Source: Cohnella fermenti (GTDB taxonomy: Bacteria > Bacillota > Bacilli > Paenibacillales > Paenibacillaceae). Taken from it: a DNA stretch of 64,000 nt. The notes beneath the pieces are model-generated. The model searched no databases and was not told where the DNA came from. It saw only the letters and a list, made by a program, of their open reading frames with translations. The translations under genes were made by a program, and so were the position numbers. Within the stretch, counting starts at the first letter, position 1, and each line of letters begins with the position of its first letter. The DNA lies in NCBI RefSeq assembly GCF_004801405.1, contig NZ_SSOB01000012.1, positions 62,001-126,000 of the forward strand. Reading direction: 5' to 3'. Below, in pieces: positions 9,580-17,928 of this stretch.

Positions 9580-10403
9580 GGACGCCGACGGCACTCACGA
9601 TCGCGGGCTCCGACAGCGGCGGTGGCGCGGGCATCCAGGCCGACCTGAAGACATTCCAGGAGCTCCGGGTGTTCGGCATGTCCGCGATCACCGCCGTTAC
9701 CGCGCAGAATACGCTCGGCGTAAGCGGCATCTACCCGCTTGGAGCGGAGGCGGTTCGGGCGCAGATTGCGGCGGTCGGCTGCGATCTCGGCGTCGACGCG
9801 CTCAAGACGGGCATGCTGGTTGACGCGGAGATCGTCGCGGCAGTTGCGGAGGAGATCCGACGCCAAGGCTGGACGCGGGTCGTCGTGGACCCGGTCATGA
9901 TCGCGAAGGGAGGAACTCTCTTGCTGCAGAAGCGGGCGGTTGAAGCGATGAAGGCGCAACTGCTGCCCCTCGCGCTCGCGGTTACGCCGAACGTGCCGGA
10001 AGCCGAAGCGCTGACCGGCCTCTCGCTCGGCGGCAAGGCGGCGGGACGGGAGGCGAAGAAGGAAGCGGCAAGAGCTCTTGCCGCGATGGGGGCGCGCCAT
10101 GTCGTCATCAAGGGAGGCCATGACGAGTCGGTCGCAGGCCGTTGCGTCGATCTGCTCTACGACGGGCGGGACTTCTTCGAGCTGGAAGGGGAGCGGGTGC
10201 CCACGCGCCATACGCACGGGACCGGCTGCACGTTCGCGGCGGCACTGACTGCGGAGCTGGCCAAGGGGAGCGACGCCCTGCGCGCCGCGCAAGAGGCCAA
10301 GGCGTTTATCCAGGCGGCCGTCGGGTGTCCCCTGGAGCTCGGCCAAGGACACGGGCCGACGAACCATTGGGCTTACGGCGACTTAAGGAGGGCGGTGCGA
10401 TGA
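9576..10403 (+). CDS. thiD: Hydroxymethylpyrimidine/phosphomethylpyrimidine kinase
   Basis: A 275-residue ribokinase-family enzyme performing both phosphorylations of HMP to HMP-PP. Motifs: [19 protein letters not shown] at the N-terminus, [39 protein letters not shown], and the anion-hole [17 protein letters not shown]. It overlaps thiM by four bases and thiE by four bases (ATGA), so the three are translationally coupled. The product joins thiazole phosphate in the ThiE reaction. Confidence 0.96.
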   Translation: MRTPTALTIAGSDSGGGAGIQADLKTFQELRVFGMSAITAVTAQNTLGVSGIYPLGAEAVRAQIAAVGCDLGVDALKTGMLVDAEIVAAVAEEIRRQGWTRVVVDPVMIAKGGTLLLQKRAVEAMKAQLLPLALAVTPNVPEAEALTGLSLGGKAAGREAKKEAARALAAMGARHVVIKGGHDESVAGRCVDLLYDGRDFFELEGERVPTRHTHGTGCTFAAALTAELAKGSDALRAAQEAKAFIQAAVGCPLELGQGHGPTNHWAYGDLRRAVR

Positions 10404-11134
10404 CGGCGGCATGGCAGGACGCGGCCATTCGCTCTGCGCTGCGCACGTACTTCATTATGGGAAGCAACAACTGCCGGCCCGGCGTCCGGCCCGAGCACGT
10501 GCTGGCCGAGGCGCTTCAAGGGGGCGCGACGCTGTTCCAATATCGCGAGAAGGGCACGGACGCGCTCCGGGGCAAGGAGCGCGCGGAGCTGGCTTGGCGG
10601 CTGCGGCTGCTGTGCCGGGAGCACGGCGTCCCGTTTGTCGTCAACGACGACGCGGAGCTCGCCATGGAGGTGGAAGCCGACGGCGTTCATGTCGGGCAGG
10701 ACGACGAGCGGGCCTCCTCCGTCCGGAGGAGGATCGGAGCGGGGCGGCTGCTGGGCGTGTCCGCGTACGACGCTGCGGAAGCCGAAGCGGCGGTTCGGGC
10801 GGGCGCCGACTACCTGGGCGTCGGTCCGATCTATGCGACGAGCACGAAGGAGGACGCGAAGACGGCGTCCGGAATTCGGGCGATCGAGGCGATCCGGGCT
10901 CGCTGCATCGCGCTGCCGATCGTTGCGATCGGCGGCATCTCTGCGGCGAATGCGGCCGAGGTTATCCGCGCCGGAGCCGACGGGGTGTCCGCGATCTCCG
11001 CCATCTCGCTGGCGGAGGAGCCGCGCGAGGCGGCGCGGAGGCTCGCCGCAGCCGTGCGGTCCTCGGCGGACGGCGCCGGCTCTTCCCGCGACCGCGATGC
11101 TCAGGTGAAGGGGGGCGCGGCGAATGGACGCTAA
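10400..11134 (+). CDS. thiE: Thiamine-phosphate synthase
   Basis: A 244-residue TIM-barrel enzyme condensing HMP-PP and thiazole phosphate to thiamine phosphate. Motifs: LFQYREKG (pyrophosphate/pyrimidine contact), FVVNDDAELAMEVEADGVHVGQDD, LGVSAYDAAEAEAAVRAGADYLGVGPIYATSTK, and PIVAIGGISAANAAEVIRAGADGVSAISAI. The ATG at 10400 overlaps the thiD stop and fits the family N-terminus; the longer upstream frame is a shadow of thiD. About 25 extra Ala/Arg/Ser-rich residues end the protein, and its last 11 bp overlap the permease start. Confidence 0.95.
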   Translation: MTAAWQDAAIRSALRTYFIMGSNNCRPGVRPEHVLAEALQGGATLFQYREKGTDALRGKERAELAWRLRLLCREHGVPFVVNDDAELAMEVEADGVHVGQDDERASSVRRRIGAGRLLGVSAYDAAEAEAAVRAGADYLGVGPIYATSTKEDAKTASGIRAIEAIRARCIALPIVAIGGISAANAAEVIRAGADGVSAISAISLAEEPREAARRLAAAVRSSADGAGSSRDRDAQVKGGAANGR

Positions 11135-12449
11135 GCTGCAAGTGGAACAGAAGGTCGGCGGCATGCAGGGAGCTCTGCTCGGGCTGCAGCACGTCTTCGT
11201 CTCCAACGTCTGGCTGGACCCGCTGTTTATCGCGGCCATGATCGGGATGGCTCCGCTCGCGGCTTCCAATCTGATCAACGCCGTCTTCGTGGCGGCGGGC
11301 TTCGTGACCCTGCTGCAGGCGACCCGGCTCGCCCGTCTGCCGATCGTGCAAGGCCCGTCGGCTTCGTTCGATGCCCTCATGATCTCGACGGCCAAGACGC
11401 ACGGGCTTGCCGCGGCCTCCGGGGGCATTCTGGTCGCGGCGGCGGCCGCCTTCCTGCTCTCCGTTACGGGCGCGATCGGCAAGCTGGCCCGCTGGTTCAC
11501 CCCCGCCGTATCGGGAACGGTCATCTGTACCGTCGGCCTTGTGCTCGCACAGTTCACCTTGCTGGAATTTCTCGGGGGAGCTCCGGGGGACGAGACGTAC
11601 CTGACGGCGGAGACGCTTCTCTTGTCCATCTCGACGGCCGTCGCCGTCATTGCCCTCTCGCTGTTCGGGCGCGGCTTGGCAAGACGGTTCGCCTTCCTGA
11701 TCGGCCTGCTCGTCGGCGATGCCATTGCCGCCGGCACCGCCGGGCTGGATTGGCGAAGCGTTCGCGAGGCTGCCTGGTTCGGATGGCCCGAGCTCATGCC
11801 GTACGGGGCCTTCGAATGGCACGGCGCGGTCATTGCCGCGTTCCTGTGCGCATACCTGGCCGCCACGATGGAAGCGATGGGCGTCTATCAGGCGGCCGCC
11901 GAGGTGACGGACACGAAGCTGGACGACGGGCAACTGCGGCGCGGCTTCGCCGGAGAAGCGGGCGGCTCCTTGTTGTCGGCCTTCCTGGGAGGGCTGCCGA
12001 CGACGGCGTATGCGCAGAATGTCGGCCTGCTTCGGCTGACACGGTCGGGGTCCCGGTTCCCGATCGTCTGGGCGGGAGGAATTCTGCTCGTTCTCGGATT
12101 CGTTCCGAAGGCGGGCGCCCTGCTCGCCCTGACGCCGGGAGCCGTCATCGGCGGCTTGTTCCTGCCCGCTGCGGCCGGGCTGTTCTCGTCGGGCATCTCG
12201 CTGCTGTCGAGAATGGAGAAGACCGAAGCCAACTTCACGGTCGTCGGCGTCAGCCTTCTGCTCGCCGTCGCGCTTCCCGGCAATGTGGAAGGAATCGCCG
12301 GATTCTGGGGCACGCTGCTGTCCAATTCGATTCTGATCGGCGCGACCTTGGTGCTGCTTCTCCAGTTCTTGCTTGTCTCGCTCCCCCGTCGGCTCTCTCC
12401 CCTCGCCGGAAGACAGGAGGATGCGCTACCGGAAGAAGGACAACCATGA
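11124..12449 (+). CDS. NCS2-family permease in the TPP-riboswitch operon
   Basis: A 441-residue polytopic membrane protein of the nucleobase-cation symporter-2 (NAT) family. It shows the TM1 Gln-His signature (GLQHVFVS), an acidic residue in the TM8-like segment AATMEAMGVYQA, and the NAT motif QNVGLLRLTR matching Q-N-x-G-x4-T-R. Roughly 12-14 hydrophobic segments are visible. NCS2 proteins normally carry xanthine, uric acid or uracil. Here the gene overlaps thiE by 11 bp and is the last gene of the TPP-riboswitch operon, so it may import a thiamine precursor such as HMP or a thiazole. That role is inferred from context only. Confidence 0.85.
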   Translation: MDAKLQVEQKVGGMQGALLGLQHVFVSNVWLDPLFIAAMIGMAPLAASNLINAVFVAAGFVTLLQATRLARLPIVQGPSASFDALMISTAKTHGLAAASGGILVAAAAAFLLSVTGAIGKLARWFTPAVSGTVICTVGLVLAQFTLLEFLGGAPGDETYLTAETLLLSISTAVAVIALSLFGRGLARRFAFLIGLLVGDAIAAGTAGLDWRSVREAAWFGWPELMPYGAFEWHGAVIAAFLCAYLAATMEAMGVYQAAAEVTDTKLDDGQLRRGFAGEAGGSLLSAFLGGLPTTAYAQNVGLLRLTRSGSRFPIVWAGGILLVLGFVPKAGALLALTPGAVIGGLFLPAAAGLFSSGISLLSRMEKTEANFTVVGVSLLLAVALPGNVEGIAGFWGTLLSNSILIGATLVLLLQFLLVSLPRRLSPLAGRQEDALPEEGQP

Positions 12450-12516
12450 TATGATGGGCTAGGATGTAAGCGCATCAGACGATATTGACGCTGACAGGCG
12501 AGAGGAAGGGACTCAC

Positions 12517-13320
12517 ATGGAAGAACTGTTGTTATGGCCGGAAGGCGCGCCGCTTGCGCATGGAACGACCGATGAGGATCGCCCTGCGATCTTCCCTTAT
12601 CTGGCGGAAGGGGACAACCGCGCGGCAGTCGTCGTCTGCCCGGGCGGAGGCTACGGGACGCGTGCCCACCACGAGGGAGAGCCGATCGCTTTATGGCTGA
12701 ATTCGCTCGGCATCTCCGCGTTCGTGCTTCGTTATCGCGTCGCTCCGTACAAGTACCCGTGCGCGCTGCTTGATGCGCAGAGGGCTATCCGCACCGTGAG
12801 GGCGAACGCCGAACGCTTCAACCTCGACCCAAGCCGGATCGGCATTCTCGGCTTCTCGGCGGGAGGTCATCTGACGTCCGCGGCGGCGACTTTGTATAAC
12901 GAAGAGACCGGAACGCCGAAGGATGAGCTGGATGCGGCTTATTCCGCAAGACCGGATCTCGCGATTCTGTGTTACCCGGTCATCACGCTGAAGCCTCCTT
13001 ATACGCACGGCGGCTCGCGTTTGAACCTGCTGGGGGCCGACGTCTCGCCGGAGCGCATCGAATACTTCAGCAGCGAAGAACGCGTGACGCCGGACACGCC
13101 TCCGTGTTTCCTGTGGCACACCGCGGACGATGCCGCCGTTCCGGTCGAGAACTCGCTGGCGTTCGCCGCCGCGCTTAGCCGCCACAAGGTTCCGTTCGAC
13201 CTTCACGTCTATCAGCACGGCCGTCACGGCCTGGGACTTGCGGAGGATGAGGAGCACACGAGAGAGTGGACGGAGGCCTGCGCCTCCTGGCTGAAGCTGA
13301 ACGGGTTTGCCGCGCGATAA
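12517..13320 (+). CDS. Alpha/beta-hydrolase, acetyl-esterase-like
   Basis: A 267-residue serine hydrolase resembling acetyl-xylan/short-chain esterases of the BD-FAE/YqiA-like group. Nucleophile Ser in GILGFSAGGH (~residue 115), oxyanion segment VVVCPGGGYGTRAHHEGEP, Asp in WHTADDAAVPVENS and His in YQHGRHGLGL. No signal peptide, so it is probably a cytoplasmic deacetylase of imported oligosaccharides. GAGAGGAAGGG precedes the ATG. A half-cre-like TGTAAGCG lies at about 12465, but it is too incomplete to call CcpA control. A strong terminator follows. Confidence 0.82.
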   Translation: MEELLLWPEGAPLAHGTTDEDRPAIFPYLAEGDNRAAVVVCPGGGYGTRAHHEGEPIALWLNSLGISAFVLRYRVAPYKYPCALLDAQRAIRTVRANAERFNLDPSRIGILGFSAGGHLTSAAATLYNEETGTPKDELDAAYSARPDLAILCYPVITLKPPYTHGGSRLNLLGADVSPERIEYFSSEERVTPDTPPCFLWHTADDAAVPVENSLAFAAALSRHKVPFDLHVYQHGRHGLGLAEDEEHTREWTEACASWLKLNGFAAR

Positions 13321-13340
13321 ACGCCGTTCCACAACCGCAG

Positions 13341-13388
13341 AAGGATAGAGATTCGGGACAACGGTCCTTTTTCTCTATCCTTTTTTTT
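13341..13388 (+). terminator. Rho-independent terminator
   Basis: Stem AAGGATAGAGA (13341-13351) / TCTCTATCCTT (13372-13382) with a T8 run, 20 bp after the esterase stop. Confidence 0.9.
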
Positions 13389-13620
13389 GCGTTATTCGCC
13401 GCCCTATGCCTACGGATGCACTTAGATGAGTCATGGCCATCCGCAGTGCTGAAAAGCCAACTGCGGAGAAGCATAAGGAGCGGAGTTAGTGGAGAACCCC
13501 GTACAACGACGCTCCGACGGGGCGGTAGGAGAGGGAGATGAGCGTGAAACCCGCCTAACGACTGTTCGTTCCACTTGCCATCCCGCCCGGCATCGTTTCC
13601 AGCTCCCTCATGCGTCTATT
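13389..13620. other. Gene-free stretch, no recognised content
   Basis: First part of the ~1.2-kb gap between the esterase and the phosphate operon. It contains a small hairpin (CCGCAG ... CTGCGG, near 13440-13466). A 123-codon open frame (13489-13860) has no convincing ribosome site or family resemblance and runs through the repeat that follows, so it is not called. Confidence 0.5.
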
Positions 13621-13628
13621 CCCTCTGG

Positions 13629-13757
13629 CGGCATTAGGTCTCTTCTCCCTTTCGTTCAGGATAAGGAGATGCAAGGTGAACAAGCTGACCCAAGAGCAAA
13701 GGGCATGATCGTCAAGCGGAGATTCCTGATCCAAGGGGAGAAGAGGCATAAGGGTGT
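13629..13757. repeat. Hairpin-type repeat related to family B
   Basis: Inverted pair of arms. The forward arm GCATTAGGTCTCTTCTCCCT + TTCGTTCAGGA (13631-13661) matches the reverse complement of 13724-13756 (CCTTATGCCTCTTCTCCCC then ATCAGGA). A single matching arm, TTATGCCTCTTCTTCC...CGTTCAGGA, occurs at 31224-31256. The design resembles family B (T/C-rich arm ending GTTCAG) but the sequence differs. Confidence 0.6.
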
Positions 13758-13887
13758 AGAAGGGGATCAAGCTCCCACAATGCCCACAATATGGAATATT
13801 TCACCGACATGCCGACCACGCTGGGCCGGCGCTAGGCGATGGCAGGACTTTCCTGTCTAAATCCGGTACAGACCGCCATTAGCGAGG

Positions 13888-14225
13888 ATTAATTTTCGTA
13901 TTAAATCGCAAACGGCACCGGGCCGGAAGGGGGACTATCTCGGACCCCGTCGACAAAATCGCCGAACCCGCCGCCCCCGCCGCCCCCGCCGATCCGCCGG
14001 ATCTGCTGACCCCGCTGACCACGCCGGAACTACCGGACCTCCCGAAGCCGTCGCTCCCGCCAATTGCCGGATTTTATGTGAAAAATCGCATTCGTGCTGC
14101 GCGAAAAGGGGCAGGTTGGGCGATTCGGCTCAAGTTGATGTATGTATGCTAAAAACCACATAAAACATCGCGATTCATCCGAATTCAAGCCGACGAATGT
14201 GAAAAACCGCATAAAATCGCAAAGC
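13888..14225. repeat. Repeat family A, copy 2 (degenerate)
   Basis: Palindromic 16-mers at 14076-14091 (ATGTGAAAAATCGCAT), 14146-14161 (ATGCTAAAAACCACAT) and 14197-14212 (ATGTGAAAAACCGCAT), with centres 70 and 51 bp apart. A worn half-unit (TTAATTTTCGTAT) is at ~13889. GC-rich low-complexity sequence (CCGCCGCCCCCG) fills 13960-14060. The regular 51-52 spacing is broken here, so this copy looks rearranged. Confidence 0.7.
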
Positions 14226-14385
14226 CGGCGGGCCGGCGGTAACGAATAGCGCGGCAGGAGGAGAGTGCGAGGAGGATTTGGCTAGAGGGGGATAGAGAGA
14301 GGCAGCAGGAAGGGGAGTGGAGATGGGGAAGGGGAGAGAGGGGTAGCGGAAAATAGAGGATAACAATTGCAAACAGAAGAAAATT

Positions 14386-14439
14386 TTAACAATGGCATAA
14401 TAGTAGGCGCAAATCTCCTTTACAAATGCTTCTTATAAT
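14386..14439 (+). promoter_or_regulatory. Possible Pho-regulated promoter of the phosphate operon
   Basis: T-rich hexamers in 11-bp phase: TTAACA (14386-14391), ATAATA (14397-14402), a poor one at 14408, and TTTACA (14419-14424). They lie ahead of a perfect -10 TATAAT (14434-14439) that has no good -35. Gram-positive PhoP boxes are TT(A/C/T)ACA-like hexamers repeated about every 11 bp. The arrangement and the pst genes downstream support this, but it is inference. Confidence 0.45.
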
Positions 14440-14532
14440 GACGAATGTAAAGCGAATTGAAGAGGCTTGGAAGAGGGTTGAACAAGCAAGGCGCAGGGCC
14501 AATATGGGAGACAAAGAAGGGTGACCGAGTCA

Positions 14533-15930
14533 ATGGTGATGAGAAAAGCTCTAGCAGCATCCGTATTAGCCGCAGTGGTAGGAACATCGTCGATCGTAGG
14601 CGCAGCTTCGGCGGCACCGGCCGCGAAGACGGCAGCAAGCGTACAGGCTAAGCAAGCGACGTTCCTGGTGAATGGTTCTTCCGCCTCATTCCGCGTCGTG
14701 ACGAAGAACGGAGAGACGCTCGTATCGATTCGCGACGTGGCCAAGGCGATCGGGGCGAACATCGCGGTACATAACGGCGCTCTGACGGTAACGCTGAACG
14801 GGCATACGGTCGAAGCGAAGCTGAGTGCGAATCAGATTACGGCGGACGGAGCTGCGGTGAGCCTCAAGCAGCCGATCCAGCTCGTGGAAGGCTCCACCTA
14901 TATGGCGGTTCGCCCGCTCGTGAACGGGCTCGGCGGAACGGTTGCCCTTAACGGTACGCAAGTCGTCATCTCCACCGTGAAGCTGGTCGAAGGAGCGGAG
15001 AACCCGCGCTTCGTGAGCGCGAGCAAGCTGCTCGTCTCGACGGTGCAAGAGTCCGGCCGCACGGATTACCTGGTCGATGCCGCATCCGGCAAGAGCGACG
15101 TTCTGCTCACCTCGACCGACAAGTCGGACCTGGTCGTCTCCCCTGACGGCAAGCAAGCGATCTTCTCCGACAGCGAAGGGCTGCTCTACCTGATCAATCT
15201 CTCGACGAAGGCTGTCTCCAAGCTCTCCGAGGACAACAACATCAAGCCTGAGCTTGTTTGGTCCCCGGACAGCAGCACGGTCTACTTCCTGCAAGGCGAC
15301 AAGGGCTCGGTCATCGCGAAGATCAACGTGGCGAGCGGCGAGATCACGAAGATTCTGGAAGACAAGGTCGATTACAAGTCGAGCCTGAACGTCTCCGCGG
15401 ACGGAACGAAGTTCGTCTACGCCGTGACGACGCTGGGCAGCGTAACGGCGGATTCGACGAACGTGGACGAAGACAATGTCGCGATCGACTACTCGACGAA
15501 CCAGATCCAGATCTTCTCCTTCGATTCGTCGGTAACGGACGGCAAGCCGGTGCAACTGACGAAGGGAACGGACGACAAGGTGTTCATCGCTTCCGCAGAC
15601 GGCAAGACGGCAACTTACGTCAGCGTCGCGAACGAGAATTCGAATGCCGTTCTGGTCTCGGTCGGAGCAAGCGGCACGGCATTGAATCTTTACAGCGAAC
15701 GCGACGTGCTGGAATCGGTCCAATACGGCGGCAAGCTGTATGTGCTGGCAGCGGACAGCGACTCCGAGAACGGGATCTACGAGGTGACGTCCACCGGAGC
15801 TGCCAAGCAACTGTACGCCGTGTCGGCGGAAGTGACGTCCATCGTCGTCTCCGAATTCGGCATCGCGGTCGTACGCGACGGTCAAGTTCTCGTACGCAGC
15901 GGCAACGCCTGGACGGCCATCACGAAGTAA
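14533..15930 (+). CDS. Secreted stalk-domain (CuAO_N1) plus beta-propeller protein
   Basis: A 465-residue exported protein. A Sec signal peptide (residues 1-~30, ending SAAPAAK) leads to a copper-amine-oxidase N-terminal-type domain (VSIRDVAKAIGANI ... YMAVRPLVNGLGGTV), named for homology only and not catalytic. From ~residue 165 come repeated WD40-like/TolB propeller blades (DLVVSPDGKQAIFSD, PELVWSPDSSTVYFLQ, LNVSADGTKFVYAV). ATG 14533 is chosen because AAGAAGGGTGA lies 9 bp upstream; the frame's GTG at 14521 sits within that ribosome site. Only 79 bp without a visible promoter or terminator separate it from pstS, so it may be the first gene of the pst operon. Its role there is unknown. Confidence 0.75.
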   Translation: MVMRKALAASVLAAVVGTSSIVGAASAAPAAKTAASVQAKQATFLVNGSSASFRVVTKNGETLVSIRDVAKAIGANIAVHNGALTVTLNGHTVEAKLSANQITADGAAVSLKQPIQLVEGSTYMAVRPLVNGLGGTVALNGTQVVISTVKLVEGAENPRFVSASKLLVSTVQESGRTDYLVDAASGKSDVLLTSTDKSDLVVSPDGKQAIFSDSEGLLYLINLSTKAVSKLSEDNNIKPELVWSPDSSTVYFLQGDKGSVIAKINVASGEITKILEDKVDYKSSLNVSADGTKFVYAVTTLGSVTADSTNVDEDNVAIDYSTNQIQIFSFDSSVTDGKPVQLTKGTDDKVFIASADGKTATYVSVANENSNAVLVSVGASGTALNLYSERDVLESVQYGGKLYVLAADSDSENGIYEVTSTGAAKQLYAVSAEVTSIVVSEFGIAVVRDGQVLVRSGNAWTAITK

Positions 15931-16009
15931 TCGGCGCCAAGCCTGTATACACCAAGCTTCCGCAGACGAAGCCATCATCTGATCGTATCCGAGAGGAGTT
16001 TATTTTCCC

Positions 16010-16873
16010 ATGAGAAAATGGTTCAAATCCCTTACGGCGGTAGCGCTCGCCCTGAGCTTGATCGGCGGCGCAACGTCGGCGGCCTCCGCGGCCAGCACCC
16101 TGAAGGGCAGCATCGTTATCAACGGTTCTTCCGCGCTTCTGCCGCTGACGCTCCAAGCGTCCAGCGAATTCAAGAAGCTGAATCCGAAGGTCAAAATCTC
16201 CGCATCCGCCGCCGGCTCGATCACGGGCCCGCAAGCGGTCCGCAAGGGAATCGCCGACATCGGCGCCGTCGACTGGGACGCTTCCATCGACGTGCCGGGC
16301 TTCAAGAAGTTCGACGGCCAAGTCGCGAATCCGGTTGCCGTTACGGTATTCGCCGCCATCGTGCACAAGGACGTTAAGGTGAACAGCCTGACGACGAAGC
16401 AGCTCCAAGACATCTTCTCGGGCAAGATCACGAACTGGAAGGACGTCGGCGGAGCGGACGAAGACATCGTTGTCGTCAACCGCAAGTTCGGCTCCGGCAC
16501 CCGCGTCAACTTCCAGATGAAGGCTCTGAGCGGCACCGAATTCATGAGCAAGGGCGACAACTACAAGGAAGTCGGCTCGAGCGGCGATATGAAGACGACG
16601 ATCGAGACGACCCCGAATTCGATCGGCTACATCGACCTTCCGTATGTCACGACGAAGATGAAGGCGCTCAGCATCAACGGCGTCGCTCCGACGGAGAAGA
16701 ACGTCCTGAACGGCACGTACAAGGTATGGGGAATCGGCTACTTCATGACGAAGGGCAAGCCGACGGGCGCTACGAAGGCGTTCATCGAGTACATCCAGAG
16801 CAACACGTTCCAGAACGGCTCCCTGAAGAAGCTGAAGTTCATCCCGCTGGCGTCCGTGAAGAACCTTAAGTAA
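16010..16873 (+). CDS. pstS: Phosphate ABC transporter substrate-binding protein PstS (no lipobox)
   Basis: A 287-residue periplasmic-binding-fold protein capturing orthophosphate. Hallmarks: INGSSALLPL at the start of the mature protein (phosphate loop), SAAGSITGPQAVRKGIADIGAVD, ITNWKDVGG, and NRKFGSGTRVNFQ. The signal peptide (AVALALSLIGGATSAASAA) has no cysteine, and none occurs anywhere in the protein. This is unlike the usual lipoprotein PstS of Gram-positive bacteria, so how it is held at the membrane is unclear. GAGAGGAG precedes the ATG. A hairpin separates it from pstC. Confidence 0.92.
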   Translation: MRKWFKSLTAVALALSLIGGATSAASAASTLKGSIVINGSSALLPLTLQASSEFKKLNPKVKISASAAGSITGPQAVRKGIADIGAVDWDASIDVPGFKKFDGQVANPVAVTVFAAIVHKDVKVNSLTTKQLQDIFSGKITNWKDVGGADEDIVVVNRKFGSGTRVNFQMKALSGTEFMSKGDNYKEVGSSGDMKTTIETTPNSIGYIDLPYVTTKMKALSINGVAPTEKNVLNGTYKVWGIGYFMTKGKPTGATKAFIEYIQSNTFQNGSLKKLKFIPLASVKNLK

Positions 16874-16911
16874 TTTTCCAATAACCAGCCCCGCCATTAT
16901 TCGATGAGACA

Positions 16912-16942
16912 GCCAGCTTCCGCGCTTCGGCGACAAGCTGGC
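16912..16942 (+). terminator. Intra-operon attenuating hairpin between pstS and pstC
   Basis: Stem GCCAGCTT (16912-16919) / AAGCTGGC (16935-16942), followed by TTCTCCTT rather than a pure T-run. In pst operons such structures commonly raise pstS mRNA above the permease genes by partial termination or 3'-end protection. Confidence 0.6.
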
Positions 16943-16971
16943 TTCTCCTTATGAGAGGAGATCATCTCTCC

Positions 16972-17928
16972 ATGATCGAGATGAATTCTACCGCACAGAA
17001 CGCTCCGGCGGAGCTCGGCAACAGCATCCGGACCGGCTCGGGACCATCCTTCGATCGAAGAACGAGGCTGAGATGGGCGAACTCCGCGTTCCGTATCGCC
17101 TGTATCGCTGCCGCGGGCTTCGTCTGTCTGGTGCTGTTCGGCATCCTGTTCCTGATGTTCCGCACCGGCATCCTGACCTTCCAGGAGGTCGGCTTCGCCG
17201 AATTTTTCTTCTCAACCGACTGGGACCCGGAGAACGGCCACTACGGCGCGCTGCTGTTTATTTACGGAACGATTGCCCTTACGGCTCTTACGCTGATCAT
17301 CTCCGTTCCCTTCTCGGTGCTGATCGCGGTCTTCCTCGCCGAGATGACGCCGAAGTGGCTTCGCAATACGCTTCGCCCCGTGCTTGATCTTCTCGTCGGC
17401 ATTCCGTCGGTCGTCTACGGCTACCTGGGACTTACCGTGCTCATTCCTTGGCTTCGCGATCTGACGGGCAAGCCTCTTGCCGACGGGCTGCTCGCCGCAG
17501 CCATCGTCCTGACGATCATGGTGCTTCCGACCATCAGCCGCGTCAGCGACGACGCGATCACCGCCGTCCCGAAGAAGTATCGCGACGCCTCGTATGCGCT
17601 CGGCTCGAACCGCTTCCAGACGATCTTCCGCGTCGTCCTTCCCGCCTCGAGCAGAGGCATCGTGTACGCGGTCATTCTGGGCATGGCCCGCGCGATCGGC
17701 GAGACGATGGCGGTCGTCATGGTCATCGGCAACACGGCGCAGATCGCCGACAGCTTGTTCAAGCCGACCGCCGTGCTGACGAGCAACATCGTGATGCAGA
17801 TCTCCAGCGTCGAATTCGACTCCACCTGGAACTACGCCTTGTACATGATGGGCTTCCTGCTGCTTGTCATCTCGCTTCTGATGATCGTGGCGGTTCGGTT
17901 CCTTCAGAAGAAAGGAGCCAGCGAATAA
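16972..17928 (+). CDS. pstC: Phosphate ABC transporter permease PstC
   Basis: A 318-residue inner-membrane subunit with about six transmembrane segments, starting with one at ~residues 35-60. It has the binding-protein-dependent-transport EAA loop (SDDAITAVPKKYRDASYALGSNRFQTIFRVVLPAS). The segment DLLVGIPSVVYGYLGL and the GMARAIGETMAVVMVIGN helix are typical of PstC. The start at ATG 16972 follows GAGGAG by 11 bp; the frame also opens at 16951, inside the ribosome-site region. Its stop overlaps the first base of pstA. Confidence 0.93.
   Translation: MIEMNSTAQNAPAELGNSIRTGSGPSFDRRTRLRWANSAFRIACIAAAGFVCLVLFGILFLMFRTGILTFQEVGFAEFFFSTDWDPENGHYGALLFIYGTIALTALTLIISVPFSVLIAVFLAEMTPKWLRNTLRPVLDLLVGIPSVVYGYLGLTVLIPWLRDLTGKPLADGLLAAAIVLTIMVLPTISRVSDDAITAVPKKYRDASYALGSNRFQTIFRVVLPASSRGIVYAVILGMARAIGETMAVVMVIGNTAQIADSLFKPTAVLTSNIVMQISSVEFDSTWNYALYMMGFLLLVISLLMIVAVRFLQKKGASE

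Noticed and set aside
12463..12479. cre (CcpA) site TGTAAGCGCATCA upstream of the esterase
   Set aside because: Only the left half matches the cre consensus; the right half fails.
13489..13860. 123-codon frame in the gap before the pst operon
   Set aside because: It runs through the inverted repeat at 13629-13757, lacks a convincing ribosome site and has no recognisable family.
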